Shown piece by piece: positions 1 through 10,205 of a stretch of 64,000 nucleotides of DNA. The stretch's first letter is position 1. Each line of letters opens with the position of its first letter. A program made the translations under genes and the position numbers. A model generated the notes under the pieces. It was not told where the DNA came from. It did no database searches and saw only the letters and a program-made list of their open reading frames with translations. The stretch comes from Nostoc sp. UHCC 0926 (GTDB lineage Bacteria; Cyanobacteriota; Cyanobacteriia; Cyanobacteriales; Nostocaceae), in NCBI RefSeq assembly GCF_028623165.1, contig NZ_CP117772.1, positions 620,001 through 684,000 of the forward strand. The letters run 5' to 3'.

Positions 1-186
1 GCTGTGGTTATTAGTACGATTAGATACTTCTAGAAATTCAATAATTTCTGCTTTCCGCCCTTGAATCTCTGCACGCAGTTCTAGTGTAAGAATTCCATCA
101 GGGGCGTTAGCGCGAAACTTTCCACCATCAATAAAAACTTGAATATCTAAGCTGCGAAGATAAGTTAAAAACTCAAGCGTATTCAA
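1..186 (-). CDS. NRPS/PKS megasynthase, N-terminal TubC docking domain (partial, runs off left edge)
   Basis: Reading leftward from a TTG at 184-186, the minus strand encodes 62 residues with no stop before the window edge. They begin LNTLEFLTYLRSLDIQVF and include GGKFRANAPDG and LRAEIQGRKAEIIEFL. This is the TubC-type N-terminal docking fold that opens many cyanobacterial NRPS or hybrid proteins and accepts the C-terminus of the preceding synthase. A Shine-Dalgarno-like AGGGA lies about 8 bases upstream of the TTG, which decides this start. The gene is co-oriented with the two NRPS genes to its right and separated from them by a + strand hydrolase, so it probably belongs to the same peptide cluster. 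The catalytic domains lie outside the window. Confidence 0.8.
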   Translation of the reverse strand, partial: MNTLEFLTYLRSLDIQVFIDGGKFRANAPDGILTLELRAEIQGRKAEIIEFLEVSNRTNNHS

Positions 187-453
187 AATTAAATCCCTTC
201 GCAAGTATTGTTATTTATTAGAATTTAGTAGGCAGCTATGCTGTAGAAATATTGCTTGTGTCATAAGCTTGTTAACATTTTTCAACTGGATAGTTCTTTT
301 TGCCAAGCTGCACTGCTTATTACCTAACCCAGTATTTTTATCATACTTCTAAGACTGTATAAATCATTCCTGGGAATGAAACTTGGATGATTATAACTAT
401 GGTATGAAGCTAAAAGACAACGCAGTGAACAAGGTATCGCAAGGTTTAGGCTC

Positions 454-1608
454 ATGATATTCATGCCTCATAATTTTCTGCTTATATGGCTGGTTCAACT
501 GCTGTCGATTGGGATAATTGGAGGGGGGAGCTACATTCTCTATGAGTGGTACGAAGGAGAACTTGTAGGAACATTTTACTTAGTGGCTGGGCTAATAATG
601 GTTCTGTGGACTTTTGGCGGTCGTTTTATCAGTTTGCCACTGCTGCGCCGTCCTGGAGCCGATGAACCTAAGTTTATGCGTAGCAAAAATGTGCAGCGCT
701 TGCCACGTCCAGATGGAAGCGTGTTGCAAGTAGAGTTTTTTGGGCCAGAGGATGGTCAACCAATTATCTTGTCACACGGTTGGGGGCCAAACAGTACTGT
801 ATGGTATTATGCCAAGCGACAATTGAGCGATCGCTTCCGAGTAATTGTTTGGGATTTACCAGGGTTAGGAAAATCCTCTAAACCGAAAAACAACGATCAC
901 TCTATAGAAAAATATGCCCGTGACTTGGAAGCTGTGGTTGCGTTGGTGACAGCCTCAGCCAAAGGGAGTATCGCCGGGGATAAACCTGTTATCCTAGTAG
1001 GCCATAGCATGGGTGGAATGATTAATTTAACATTCTGTCGCCTGTTTCCAGAGCAATTAGGGAGTCGGGTGGCTGGCTTAATTCTTGTAGATACTACTTA
1101 CACCAATCCGGTTAAAACTTGTATCTTTAGCAATTTGGTACGCAAATTGCAGAAACCGTTACTCGAACCTGTGTTGTACCTGACTATCGTGTTGTGGCCA
1201 ATTTTTTGGTTGATGACTTGGCTCTCGTATTTCAATGGTTCGCTGTACATCACCGTCGAACTGTCTGGATTTACGGGTACTGAAACACGGGGTCAACTAA
1301 GTTTTGCAGGTTTATTATCAGCATTGGGTTCGCCTGGGGTTCTGGCTCGTGGCACACTGGCAATGTTCAACTTTGATGAAACAGACACACTTGCGACTAT
1401 TAACGTACCTGTGTTGGTTGTTTGCGGTGATTCAGATATAGCAACTAAACCTGTGGCGAGCGATCGCATGAAAGCAGAATTGCCTTACTCTCAAAGAGTT
1501 ACCCTAAAACCAGGTGGACACATGGCATTGATGGAACAAAATCAACAGTTTGCCGAAGCAATCAGCACATTTTGCGCTGGCTGCTCAAACTCAAGTGTTT
1601 CTCTTTAA
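454..1608 (+). CDS. Alpha/beta hydrolase with N-terminal membrane segments
   Basis: A 384-aa protein. Residues about 7-60 hold two hydrophobic segments (LLIWLVQLLSIGII and LVAGLIMVLWTFGG), which suggest membrane anchoring. The rest is an alpha/beta hydrolase: oxyanion region SHGWGPN near residue 110, nucleophile elbow GHSMGG near 185, acid region VCGDSD near 330 and catalytic His in GGHMALM near 355. A hydrophobic lid segment (VLYLTIVLWPIFWLM) follows the nucleophile. It lies between the TubC gene and the NRPS genes but on the opposite strand, and its stop overlaps the stop of the NRPS gene by 4 bases (convergent). A peptide-tailoring or editing hydrolase is possible but not shown. An alternative ATG lies at 463. 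Confidence 0.85.
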   Translation: MIFMPHNFLLIWLVQLLSIGIIGGGSYILYEWYEGELVGTFYLVAGLIMVLWTFGGRFISLPLLRRPGADEPKFMRSKNVQRLPRPDGSVLQVEFFGPEDGQPIILSHGWGPNSTVWYYAKRQLSDRFRVIVWDLPGLGKSSKPKNNDHSIEKYARDLEAVVALVTASAKGSIAGDKPVILVGHSMGGMINLTFCRLFPEQLGSRVAGLILVDTTYTNPVKTCIFSNLVRKLQKPLLEPVLYLTIVLWPIFWLMTWLSYFNGSLYITVELSGFTGTETRGQLSFAGLLSALGSPGVLARGTLAMFNFDETDTLATINVPVLVVCGDSDIATKPVASDRMKAELPYSQRVTLKPGGHMALMEQNQQFAEAISTFCAGCSNSSVSL

Positions 1609-4600
1609 AATTCTACATCTTCTCGCTCTTGACTCGTAGTTCCACCTTTATCTAAACCTTTTGCTGTCCAACACATTGTGTCAATATACCTAGCAAGTTG
1701 TTCAACGGTTGGTGCTTCAAACAAATTGCGTACAGGCAAATCTATTTGGAAGGTGTCACGAATACGGGAAGTTAGCTGAGTCGCTAGTAGAGAATGACCG
1801 CCCAATTCAAAGAAATTGTCGTGAACGCCTACTTGCTCTTTTCCCAAGACTTTAGCCCAGATTTGGGCAAGTAATTCTTCAACTTGCGATTGCGGTGGCA
1901 CATAATCTTGATTATTGAAAGAAATTGTATCAGGGATGGGTAAAGCACGCCGATCCACTTTGCCATTATGTGTTAGAGGTAGAGATTCCAGTATCACGTA
2001 GGCGTTTGGCACCATGTATTCTGGTAACTTTTCTTTGAGGAATTGACGAAGTAAGGATGCAAAGCCTTGCACCTCTTGCATCGCTATCTGTTCCTGGCTG
2101 AGAACAACATAAGCTACCAAGTACTTATCATCAGGTATATCCTGAACAGCAATGACAACAGTTTCTCTCACTGCTGGATGTTGACTCAACACCGCTTCAA
2201 TTTCTGACAACTCAATGCGGAAGCCGCGAATTTTTACTTGATTGTCAATGCGACCTAAAAATTCAATATTGCCATCAGGTAAATAGCGGGCTAAATCACC
2301 CGTTTTATAAAGACGTGTTTTTAATTTATTACTAAAAGTATGAGTACTAAAGTGTTCAGCAGTTAATTCAGTGCGATTGAGATATTCTCGCGCCAGTCCC
2401 TCCCCACCAATATATAATTCGCCAGTAACGCCAATAGGCACAGGTTGTAAATGAGCATCTAATATATAAATCTGCGTGTCTGTAATGGGCATACCAATAG
2501 GTAAAGATGTGGCTGATGGTAACTCTTTTACGCAGTAAGAAGAGGAAAATGTTGTATTTTCTGTAGGGCCATAAACATGAATTAAGTGCTTTGGCGCACC
2601 AGATTGGAGAATCTTTTTAATCCATCTCTTATCAACGGTTTCGCCACCAAACAGTAAATATTTCAAGGTCGCAAAAGCTTGCGGAACATCTCTAACAATC
2701 TGTTGAAATAAGGCTGTGGTCAAAAATAGAATGTTGATACCTTTTTCTCGTAGTTGTAATGCCAATTCATGAGGCGAAATGGTTACATCTTTACTAATCC
2801 CTACAAGTTGAGCGCCGTTAAGTAGCGCTCCCCAAATCTCGAATGTAGCTGCATCAAAAGAGGTGTTTGAGGCTTGGGCGATTTTATCAGATGGTGAAAA
2901 CTTTATATAGTTCGTATTGTACACTAACCGATTTACAGCTTTGTGAGGTACAGCAACTCCCTTGGGTTTTCCGGTAGAACCAGAGGTGTAAATAATATAT
3001 GCTAAATTATCACTATTTAAATTGCTTTTGGGATTGTCTTGCTTTTCTTGGGTAATAATTTCCCAGTCTTTATCTATAGAAATAATTAGTTTTGAGAAAC
3101 CTTTAAAATGCTTGAGCAAGTTTTCTTGTGTCAGCAACACTGAAACTTGTGCATCTTCAAGCATAAAAGTTAGACGTTCTTGAGGATAACTTGAGTCTAA
3201 TGGAACATACGTTCCCCCTGCTTTAAGAATACCCAACAAACTAACGATCATTTCTATAGACTGTGAGATACAAATGCCGACTAAAACTTCTGAACATACT
3301 CCGATTTTTTGTAAGTGGTGTGCTAGTTGATTGCTGCGAGTATTCAACTCTTGGTAAGTTAGTTGCTCGTTAGCAAATTTTACTGCTATAGAATCAGGAT
3401 ACTGCTGTACCTTTTCTTCAAATAATTGATGGATACACTTATCTTGAGGATAATCGGCCTGAGTGTTATTCCATTCCACCAATACCTGATGTAACTCCAC
3501 TTCACTTAATAACGGTAAATTTGCAATTCGTTTTTCTGGATTTGCAACAATAGCTGACAACAGATTTTTAAAATGTTCCACCATCCGGCTAATAGTGGCT
3601 CGATCAAATAAATCTGTGTTGTAAACTATCACACCTCGAAGACCTTCAGAATACTCCCAGTTTCCGCCCCATAAGCTCCTAAAATCCTCAGAACACTTCC
3701 ACAGATGCAGTTCTAAATCAAAACGTGTTTTTTTCAAATCAATATTCATAAAGCTGGGTACTAATCCAGGCAGTTCTAGCGATGACATTGGCGCATTCTG
3801 AAAACCAAATACCACTTGAAATAGCGGATGATGGCTCAAGTTCCGCTCTGGATGTAGTTCTTCAACTAACTTTTCAAACGGCAAATCTTGGTGGCTGTAT
3901 GCTCCTAAAGTTACCTCCCGTACTCTGCCTAGTAGTTGCCGAAAAGTGGGATTTTCAGATAAATTGCTACGTAGCACCAAACTATTGACAAAAAAAACCA
4001 ATTATCCCTTCTATTTCGCTGTGATTGCGGTTAGCAATTGGTGAACCTAGCGCGATATCTTCTTGGTGTGTGTACCAGTAAAGTAATGTTTGAAATGCTG
4101 CCACCAATGTCATAAATAAGGTAACACCTTCTTGCTGTGACAGCTTTTCTAGTGCATCAATTAGCTTGAGCGGTAATTCTAGAAATTGTGTTGCTCCTTG
4201 ATAACTTTGTATAGCTGGTCTTGGTTTGTCAGTAGGCAGATGCAATATGGAAATACCGTTTAGTTGCTCCCGCCAGTAAGCTAACTGGGTTTGGAGTACT
4301 TCTCCTTGCAACCACTCGCGCTGCCAGTGAGCAAAATCGGCGTACTGAAGAGGCAGTTCTAATAGAGGGGAAGGCTGGTTTTGTGCAAAAGCTGCGTACA
4401 GCGTTCCCAGTTCCCGAATCAGTACTCCCATAGACCAATCGTCACAGATAATGTGGTGCATATTCAGTAATAGAATATGTTCTGTCTCCGAAAGGACGAG
4501 GAGTATTACTCGCAGCAATGGCCCGGAGGATAAATCGAAGGGATGTTCTATCTCTGCGGTAATAATGCACTTTGCTTTAACCTCTTGTTCATCATCTGGC

Positions 4601-4878
4601 AATTGCTGGAGGTCTAATACAGAAAGAGGTATTGTTAAGCTGGGTGCGATCGCCTGTAGGGGTTGCCCATCCGACACAATAAAAGTTGTGCGTAAGGTTT
4701 CGTGGCGACGCACGATTTCGTTAAAAGTCTGTTCTAGTGCGGCTAATTTCAGCGAACCGATCAAACGAATTACTGTCGGCACATTGTAGATACCATTATC
4801 GGGGATCAACTGGTCGAGAAACCATAGCCGTTGTTGAGCAAAAGATGCTGGAAAGACGAAGACTTCTTCAGAAGACAT
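1605..4878 (-). pseudogene. NRPS module C-A-PCP, frameshifted in an A8 run
   Basis: Two ORFs (4878-3982, 298 aa; 4001-1605, 798 aa) form one condensation-adenylation-carrier protein of about 1090 aa. The break is inside the C domain at a run of eight A on the + strand (3990-3997). The paralogous site in the neighbouring NRPS (near 8075) has seven A and reads GFFVNSLVLR uninterrupted. The C domain carries HHIICDDW near residue 142, so the usual G of HHxxxDG is D. The A domain shows YTSGSTGKPKG, FDAATFEIWG, YGPTEN, YKTGDLARY and NGKVDRRAL; my hand alignment gives the specificity residues D-A-F-F-L-G-V-T-F-K, an Ile/Val-like code (tentative). The PCP serine lies in LGGHSLL near residue 1028. There is no thioesterase or docking domain. 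Start ATG 4878 has AAGGA 8 bases upstream; only 12 bases separate it from the upstream NRPS, so the two form an operon. The frameshift may be an inactivating mutation, a sequencing error or a slippage site. Confidence 0.85.
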
Positions 4879-4890
4879 ATTTATTGATCC

Positions 4891-7800
4891 TTATTTTAAA
4901 TTTTGTGCTTTCTCAATACAGGCTTTTAGCTGTGCGGCGAGAATTTGGATATGGGGTTTTCTCAGCATAGTTAGGTGATTGCCAGGAATATGATGAATTT
5001 CCGTTCCTCCTATAGTTAGCTGATCCCAACCCAGACTCGGATCTTCCTTGGCAATGCTTAATTGAACCTTTGTTCTGAAAAGATTAATTCGTTTAGGGTA
5101 GGCTTTCGGAACGTAGTTAAGAACTGCTTGGCTATTGGCATAAAAAACACGAAGCATTGGACGAATTGCTAACTCGCTTAAAAGTCTTAACTTGGATTCT
5201 TCAGGTATAATGTTGACTGTGGCATCCTCTTTCCGGATGAAGTGAGAGAACAGATTTGTTTGGAGCGTTCGCGTTACCGACTCCCAAACAGGATTTTGCA
5301 CAATTTTATTAAAATTAGTCAACCCAGAAGTTACACTATTAATTCGATTCTTAGCGATCGCGATGATTAGATAAAAATAATCGAGGAAAAAGGGCCATAT
5401 ATATCGCGCCACTGTCGTCAGCATAAACTTGAAACCATTCCCCAAAGAAGGTATATTGCCTGGAATTGGTGCTAAAGTGTCAAGCACAGCAAGTAAAGCT
5501 ACTTCTTCTCCAGACTTTTGGAGTTGTTGAGCCATTTCAAAAGCAACCCAACCTCCAAAAGACCAACCTCCTAAAAAATAAGGGCCTTTAGGCTGCACTG
5601 AGCGCAATGCTTCAATGTAGTGAGCAGCCATATCCTCAATGTTAGTTAGTGGAGAACTTTTTCCGTCAAGTCCAATGGGTTGTAGCCCATAAAATGGTTG
5701 ATTTTTTCCCAAATTCTGAGCTAATTCGTAATAAGGGAAAACAACACCAAAAATCGGATGTATGCAGAAAAAAGGTGGACTTGAACCAGCAGGTTGAATT
5801 GGAACTAAGGGCGACCAGGGAAGAGAATCTGCTTTTGAGGATAAAGCAGTTGCTAAACTTTCAATTGTTGGATTTAAAAATAAGCTAGATAGCGGCAATT
5901 CGCGCTCAAAGTACTTGTGTATCTGCTTCATCAGGCGTACAGTTAACAGCGAATCTCCTCCCAAATCGAAGAAGTTATCGTAAATACCCACACACTCAAT
6001 ATTAAGCACTTCAGCCCAAATTTTTGCTAAGGTTGACTCGGTTGGAGTCCGAGGAGCGATAAATGCTTTATCTATTGAGTGGCTAGTTGGAGTGTTGAGT
6101 GCTGTTAGCGCCAAACGATCCACTTTACCATTAACTGTTAGCGGCAAAGAATCCAGCATTACAAAAGCTTTTGGGATCGTGTATTCTGGTAATTTTTCTT
6201 TTAAGAATTTACGTAGTAGTGACGAGAAATTTTGCATCTCTATATTGGGAACAATATAAGCCACCAAGTACTTATCACCAGATACATTTTCTTTAACAAT
6301 TACTACTGCTTTTTGCACACTCTGATGCTGACTCAGGACTATTTCAATTTCTGACAACTCAATGCGGAATCCACGAATTTTTACTTGATTATCGATGCGT
6401 CCTAAAAATTCAATATTACTGTCCGTTCGATACCGAGCTAAATCACCTGTCTTGTAAAGTCGCGCTCCCTTTTTATAACTAAAAGGATTGGGAATAAACT
6501 TTTCAATAGTTAATTCAGGGCGATTAAGATAGCCTTGTGCCAATCCCTCACCAGCTATGTATAATTCACCACTAATTCCAATTGGTAAAGGTTGTAAATG
6601 TTTATCTAATATATAAATTTGAGTATTAGCAATAGGGCGACCAATGGGCAGCTTTTCACTCATAGTACTAATCTCTGCAACGGTTGACCAAACTGTTGCT
6701 TCAGTAGGGCCGTAAGCATTAAAAAACCGACGCTGAGAGTTCCACCAACGTTTTAAAATATCATCGGTACAGGATTCGCCTGCACAGATAATAGTTTGCA
6801 ATGCGGGCAGTGATTCTGTAGGTAGGACTGCTAAGACTGCTGGCGGAAGGGTGACGTGAGTAATAGCTTTTTCGCGCAATAAATTGAGCAAAGGTTGTCC
6901 GGGTAGAAGGGATCCTTTGTTTGCTAAATAAAGAGTTGCTCCTGTTTGCAGTGCCATGACAATCTCAAAAATTGAGGCATCGAAACTTAATGATGCGAAT
7001 TGCAGAATGTGGTTACTCGGTTGTATGTTGAAAACCTCAATCTGAGATGCCGCTAAGTTGGATAATCCTCGATGCTGAAGCAAAACACCTTTAGGCTTTC
7101 CTGTTGAGCCAGAGGTGTAGATAACATAAGCTAGGTTGTCAAATGTTACACAACTGGTTGGGTTTTCTTTGCTGTGTTGTGTAATAATTGCCCAATCTTT
7201 ATCTATGCAAATAATTGGATTTGAGAAGTCTTCAAAATGCAATATCAACTTTTCTTGTGTCAGCAATACTGAAACTTGTGCATCTTCTAGCATGAAGTCA
7301 AGACGCTCTTGAGGTAGGCTCGGATCTAAAGGAAGGTATGCTCCTCCAGCTTTGAGGATGCCTAATAATGTGACGATCATCTCTAGCGTTGGCTCTAGGC
7401 AAATACCTACTAAAACGTCAGGGACTACCCCCAATTTTTTCAGATAATGTGCAAGTTGGTTGCTGCGTATATTTAACTCTTTGTAGCTGAGTTGTTCATC
7501 GTCAAAGATTAACGCGATCGCATCGGGAGTTTTCTGCACCTGTGCTTCAAATAACTGATGAAAACACTTGTTCTCTGGATAGTCTCGTTCAGTGTCATTC
7601 CAATCAATTAATAACTCTTGTCGTTCTTGCCCAGTAAGCAAAGACAAATCTGAAATCAGCTGTTCTGGATTGGCAACAATGCTTTCTAGCAGCGTTTGGA
7701 AATGTCCCAGCATTCGCGTAATGGTTTTGTCATCAAATAAATCGGTGCTATAAACCATTTGTCCTTTCAAACTTTCCAAGTCTTGCCACAAATGGAATTC

Positions 7801-9060
7801 TAAATCAAGTTTTGCAGTTTTGCTATCGAACTCAAATAGCGAAAGCGTTAACCCAGATAACTCTAAAGTTTCGATAGGAGTGTTTTGTAGGCTAAATACA
7901 ACCTGAAAAAAAGGATGATAGCTCAAATCTCGCTCTGGGTGAAGTTCCTCCACCAACTTTTCAAAAGGCAAGTCCTGATGACTGTATGCTTCTAAAGTTA
8001 TCTCTCGCACTCGATTCAACAATTCTCGAAACGTCGCCTTGGCTGAAAAATCTGTACGTAACACCAAGCTATTGACAAAAAAACCAATTAATCCTTCTAG
8101 TTCGCTACGATTGCGATTAGCAATAGGTGAACCAACTACAATATCCTCTTGCTGCGTGTAGCGATAGAGCAAAGTCTGAAACGCTGCCAGCATTGTCATG
8201 AACAAGGTAACGCCTTCTTGGTAGCTTAGTGCCTCTAGCGCTTGAGTTAAAGAGTGTGGTAGCTCTAAAAATTGTTTTGCACCTTTGTAGGTAGGAACTG
8301 CTGGTCTTAGTCGGTCGGTGGGGAGATTCAATACCGAAATCCCGTTTAATTGCTTTTGCCAATAAACTAACTGGCTTTGTAGGGGCGAGGTGCCGTTTGC
8401 TGTCACTCCTTGTAGCCACTCCCGTTGCCATTGAGCGAAATCTGCATATTGAATGGGTAGTTCTGGTAGGAGCGTAGATACGGAGTAGCTAGTCGTCAGA
8501 CATCGCTTATCCCCTGCCAAGGCTTTGTATAATACCCCCAATTCTTTAATTAGCACTCCAATTGACCAGCCATCGGCAACTATGTGATGTATATTTAGCA
8601 GCAGCAGATATTCTGCTTCATCCAGTTGCAGCAGCTTTACTCGCAGTAATGGCCCAGTGGTGAGATTGAAAGGATGTTGAGCCTCTTGGGTTACGATTTG
8701 CTGCATTCGTGTGCCGCGTTCTGGGCTGTCGAAATTGCGTAGGTCTATTAAGGGAAGAGGTATGGTTAAGCTAGGTGCAATCGCCTGTACTGGTTGCTGC
8801 TCTACCATAACAAACCTAGTACGTAACGTTTCGTGACGACGTACAATTTCGTTGAACGTCTGCTTTAAGGCGGTGAAGTTGAGGGAACCTGTCAGATGAA
8901 GTGCTGTTGACACGTTGTAAAATGGATTCCCCGGTGCTAACTGGTCGAGAAACCACAATCGCTGCTGGGCGAAAGAAGTGGGAAAAACGAAAACCTCTGC
9001 TTCCTCAGAAAAATTAAGTTCTTCATCATCTGTGAGACTACTGTAAATATACTGGCTCAT
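4891..9060 (-). CDS. NRPS module C-A-PCP-TE
   Basis: A 1389-aa single-module synthetase that should activate one amino acid, condense it and release the peptide. The C domain starts near residue 24 (SFAQQRLWFLDQL) with an intact HHIVADG at 158-164. The A domain (about 500-940) has YTSGSTGKPKG, FDASIFEIV, NAYGPTEATVW, YKTGDLARY and NGKVDRLAL; a hand alignment reads the specificity residues D-A-F-T-I-A-A-V-W-K, loosely like aromatic codes (low confidence). The PCP serine is in LGGDSLL near 1034. A type I thioesterase follows with GWSFGGW near 1167 and the terminal His in GNHLTML near 1361. It is the first gene of a two-gene operon although a TE normally acts last, so protein order and gene order differ. 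The protein starts with the C domain and lacks a TubC docking segment. Confidence 0.92.
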   Translation of the reverse strand: MSQYIYSSLTDDEELNFSEEAEVFVFPTSFAQQRLWFLDQLAPGNPFYNVSTALHLTGSLNFTALKQTFNEIVRRHETLRTRFVMVEQQPVQAIAPSLTIPLPLIDLRNFDSPERGTRMQQIVTQEAQHPFNLTTGPLLRVKLLQLDEAEYLLLLNIHHIVADGWSIGVLIKELGVLYKALAGDKRCLTTSYSVSTLLPELPIQYADFAQWQREWLQGVTANGTSPLQSQLVYWQKQLNGISVLNLPTDRLRPAVPTYKGAKQFLELPHSLTQALEALSYQEGVTLFMTMLAAFQTLLYRYTQQEDIVVGSPIANRNRSELEGLIGFFVNSLVLRTDFSAKATFRELLNRVREITLEAYSHQDLPFEKLVEELHPERDLSYHPFFQVVFSLQNTPIETLELSGLTLSLFEFDSKTAKLDLEFHLWQDLESLKGQMVYSTDLFDDKTITRMLGHFQTLLESIVANPEQLISDLSLLTGQERQELLIDWNDTERDYPENKCFHQLFEAQVQKTPDAIALIFDDEQLSYKELNIRSNQLAHYLKKLGVVPDVLVGICLEPTLEMIVTLLGILKAGGAYLPLDPSLPQERLDFMLEDAQVSVLLTQEKLILHFEDFSNPIICIDKDWAIITQHSKENPTSCVTFDNLAYVIYTSGSTGKPKGVLLQHRGLSNLAASQIEVFNIQPSNHILQFASLSFDASIFEIVMALQTGATLYLANKGSLLPGQPLLNLLREKAITHVTLPPAVLAVLPTESLPALQTIICAGESCTDDILKRWWNSQRRFFNAYGPTEATVWSTVAEISTMSEKLPIGRPIANTQIYILDKHLQPLPIGISGELYIAGEGLAQGYLNRPELTIEKFIPNPFSYKKGARLYKTGDLARYRTDSNIEFLGRIDNQVKIRGFRIELSEIEIVLSQHQSVQKAVVIVKENVSGDKYLVAYIVPNIEMQNFSSLLRKFLKEKLPEYTIPKAFVMLDSLPLTVNGKVDRLALTALNTPTSHSIDKAFIAPRTPTESTLAKIWAEVLNIECVGIYDNFFDLGGDSLLTVRLMKQIHKYFERELPLSSLFLNPTIESLATALSSKADSLPWSPLVPIQPAGSSPPFFCIHPIFGVVFPYYELAQNLGKNQPFYGLQPIGLDGKSSPLTNIEDMAAHYIEALRSVQPKGPYFLGGWSFGGWVAFEMAQQLQKSGEEVALLAVLDTLAPIPGNIPSLGNGFKFMLTTVARYIWPFFLDYFYLIIAIAKNRINSVTSGLTNFNKIVQNPVWESVTRTLQTNLFSHFIRKEDATVNIIPEESKLRLLSELAIRPMLRVFYANSQAVLNYVPKAYPKRINLFRTKVQLSIAKEDPSLGWDQLTIGGTEIHHIPGNHLTMLRKPHIQILAAQLKACIEKAQNLK

Positions 9061-10082
9061 AAGTGAATGGCAAACAGTTGTGGTGGAATTTGTGGAAACT
9101 TTTTCTCAGCCCATCTTGTTGTCAATGCTTCGATAGGAGTTTAGCTTTGAAGAACTAATGGTTCTCGGACCAGTAAATCAGTTATCAGTGATGCCCATTT
9201 CAGAATCAGGGGAGGAGGAAGATTTTGGCAATAAAAATTTCTTAAATGTCTGCTTAAAATAGAGACAGTTCTTCTGACGATACATTTCCCCTCCATCGCA
9301 TATAAAATTGAGGTGACAAGCTGTGCATAAGCTAAGATTTACTGCTTGTGAGAAATCTGGGTGATAAATTATTGCTAAGTGGTACAAAATTAGCTGTGGG
9401 TGTTGAGTAAATGCAGTAAGAAATGTGCTTTTTTGATAGATTAGCCATATTTTTTCGAGACAGTGTTCGATAAAGGCAATACTTTTATAACAGAATTAGT
9501 CTTCAAAACAAGATTTCAAGACTTAGTTTTACTTGCTTAGTTATTTAAATTTTCAGGAATGAGGCACAACTTTTTCTTAATTACGATCTATACCAAAGTT
9601 TTTCATATTTATATTCAAAATAGGCGTATTAACATAGAAAATAAAAGTATCTTACGGATAAGTTTTATTGACAGATTAGAAGATGTATATCAATCTTAAG
9701 GCATAGATCAACCAGTAGGGCAAATGCATCCAACCGACCTTCCGCACCCTAAAGAACTCTTGCAAAAGTTTTTTGTGATACGATCCAGTCTTTGCCAATT
9801 TACGATTAGGATTTTAATTATGTGAGAAGAAAAACGACTTATACAAAACGTCTTGCACACAAAATAATACAAGAGGTTTTAGAAAAAAATATTCACTGTA
9901 AATTAAGTCAGAATTCGGAATTCGGAAGTGAATCAATAGTTGTCGGTTTTTTTGGGGAAAGGGACTCATGTTAAAGGGGAAAAAACCTTATATATTGAGC
10001 CTTCCACTCCTTTTGCTCAAACCCAATTTTTAACCGAGTAGTATTGGGAAGTGAATTACCTCCGACTTCCGACTTATGAATG
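9061..10082. other. 1.0-kb intergenic region upstream of the NRPS operon
   Basis: AT-rich DNA with no ORF I would defend. It should contain the promoter of the NRPS operon, but no clear -35/-10 pair or Shine-Dalgarno stands out at 9060. At 9348-9361 there is one copy of the dispersed end-motif GTGAGAAATCTGGG, whose reverse complement resembles the IS1380-like end at 56365-56378. Around 9910-9930 and 10050-10075 there are short GAATTCGGA / TTCCGACTTCCGAC repeats typical of Nostoc-type intergenic tandem repeats. A 51-codon frame starting GTG near 9822 is open, but I see nothing recognisable in it. Confidence 0.5.
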
Positions 10083-10205
10083 CTGTACCCGGATTTCTCA
10101 CCACATCTCTCAAAACCTTGTGCAGGGGAGCAGGGGAGAGATTTGTACAAGTTCTTTCCCCTCTGCCCCTCTGCATTTCAAGCTTGTGAGAAATGCGGGT
10201 GTACA
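10083..10205. repeat. MITE-like inverted repeat, about 120 bp
   Basis: The left arm around 10086-10101 reads TACCCGGATTTCTCAC. The right arm at 10186-10203 reads GTGAGAAATGCGGGTGTA, an imperfect inverse of the left. A second nested pair (GCAGGGGAGCAGGGGAG and CCCCTCTGCCCCTCTGC) lies inside, so the element can fold into a long hairpin. The same CCCGGATTTCTCAC end-motif is found at 56365-56378 beside the IS1380-like transposase remnant, which suggests a non-autonomous derivative. It supplies the last codons of the gene that ends at 10178. Confidence 0.6.

Noticed and set aside
9178..9387. 69-codon minus-strand frame
   Set aside because: It includes the dispersed IS end-motif and has no conserved features or ribosome site; likely chance.
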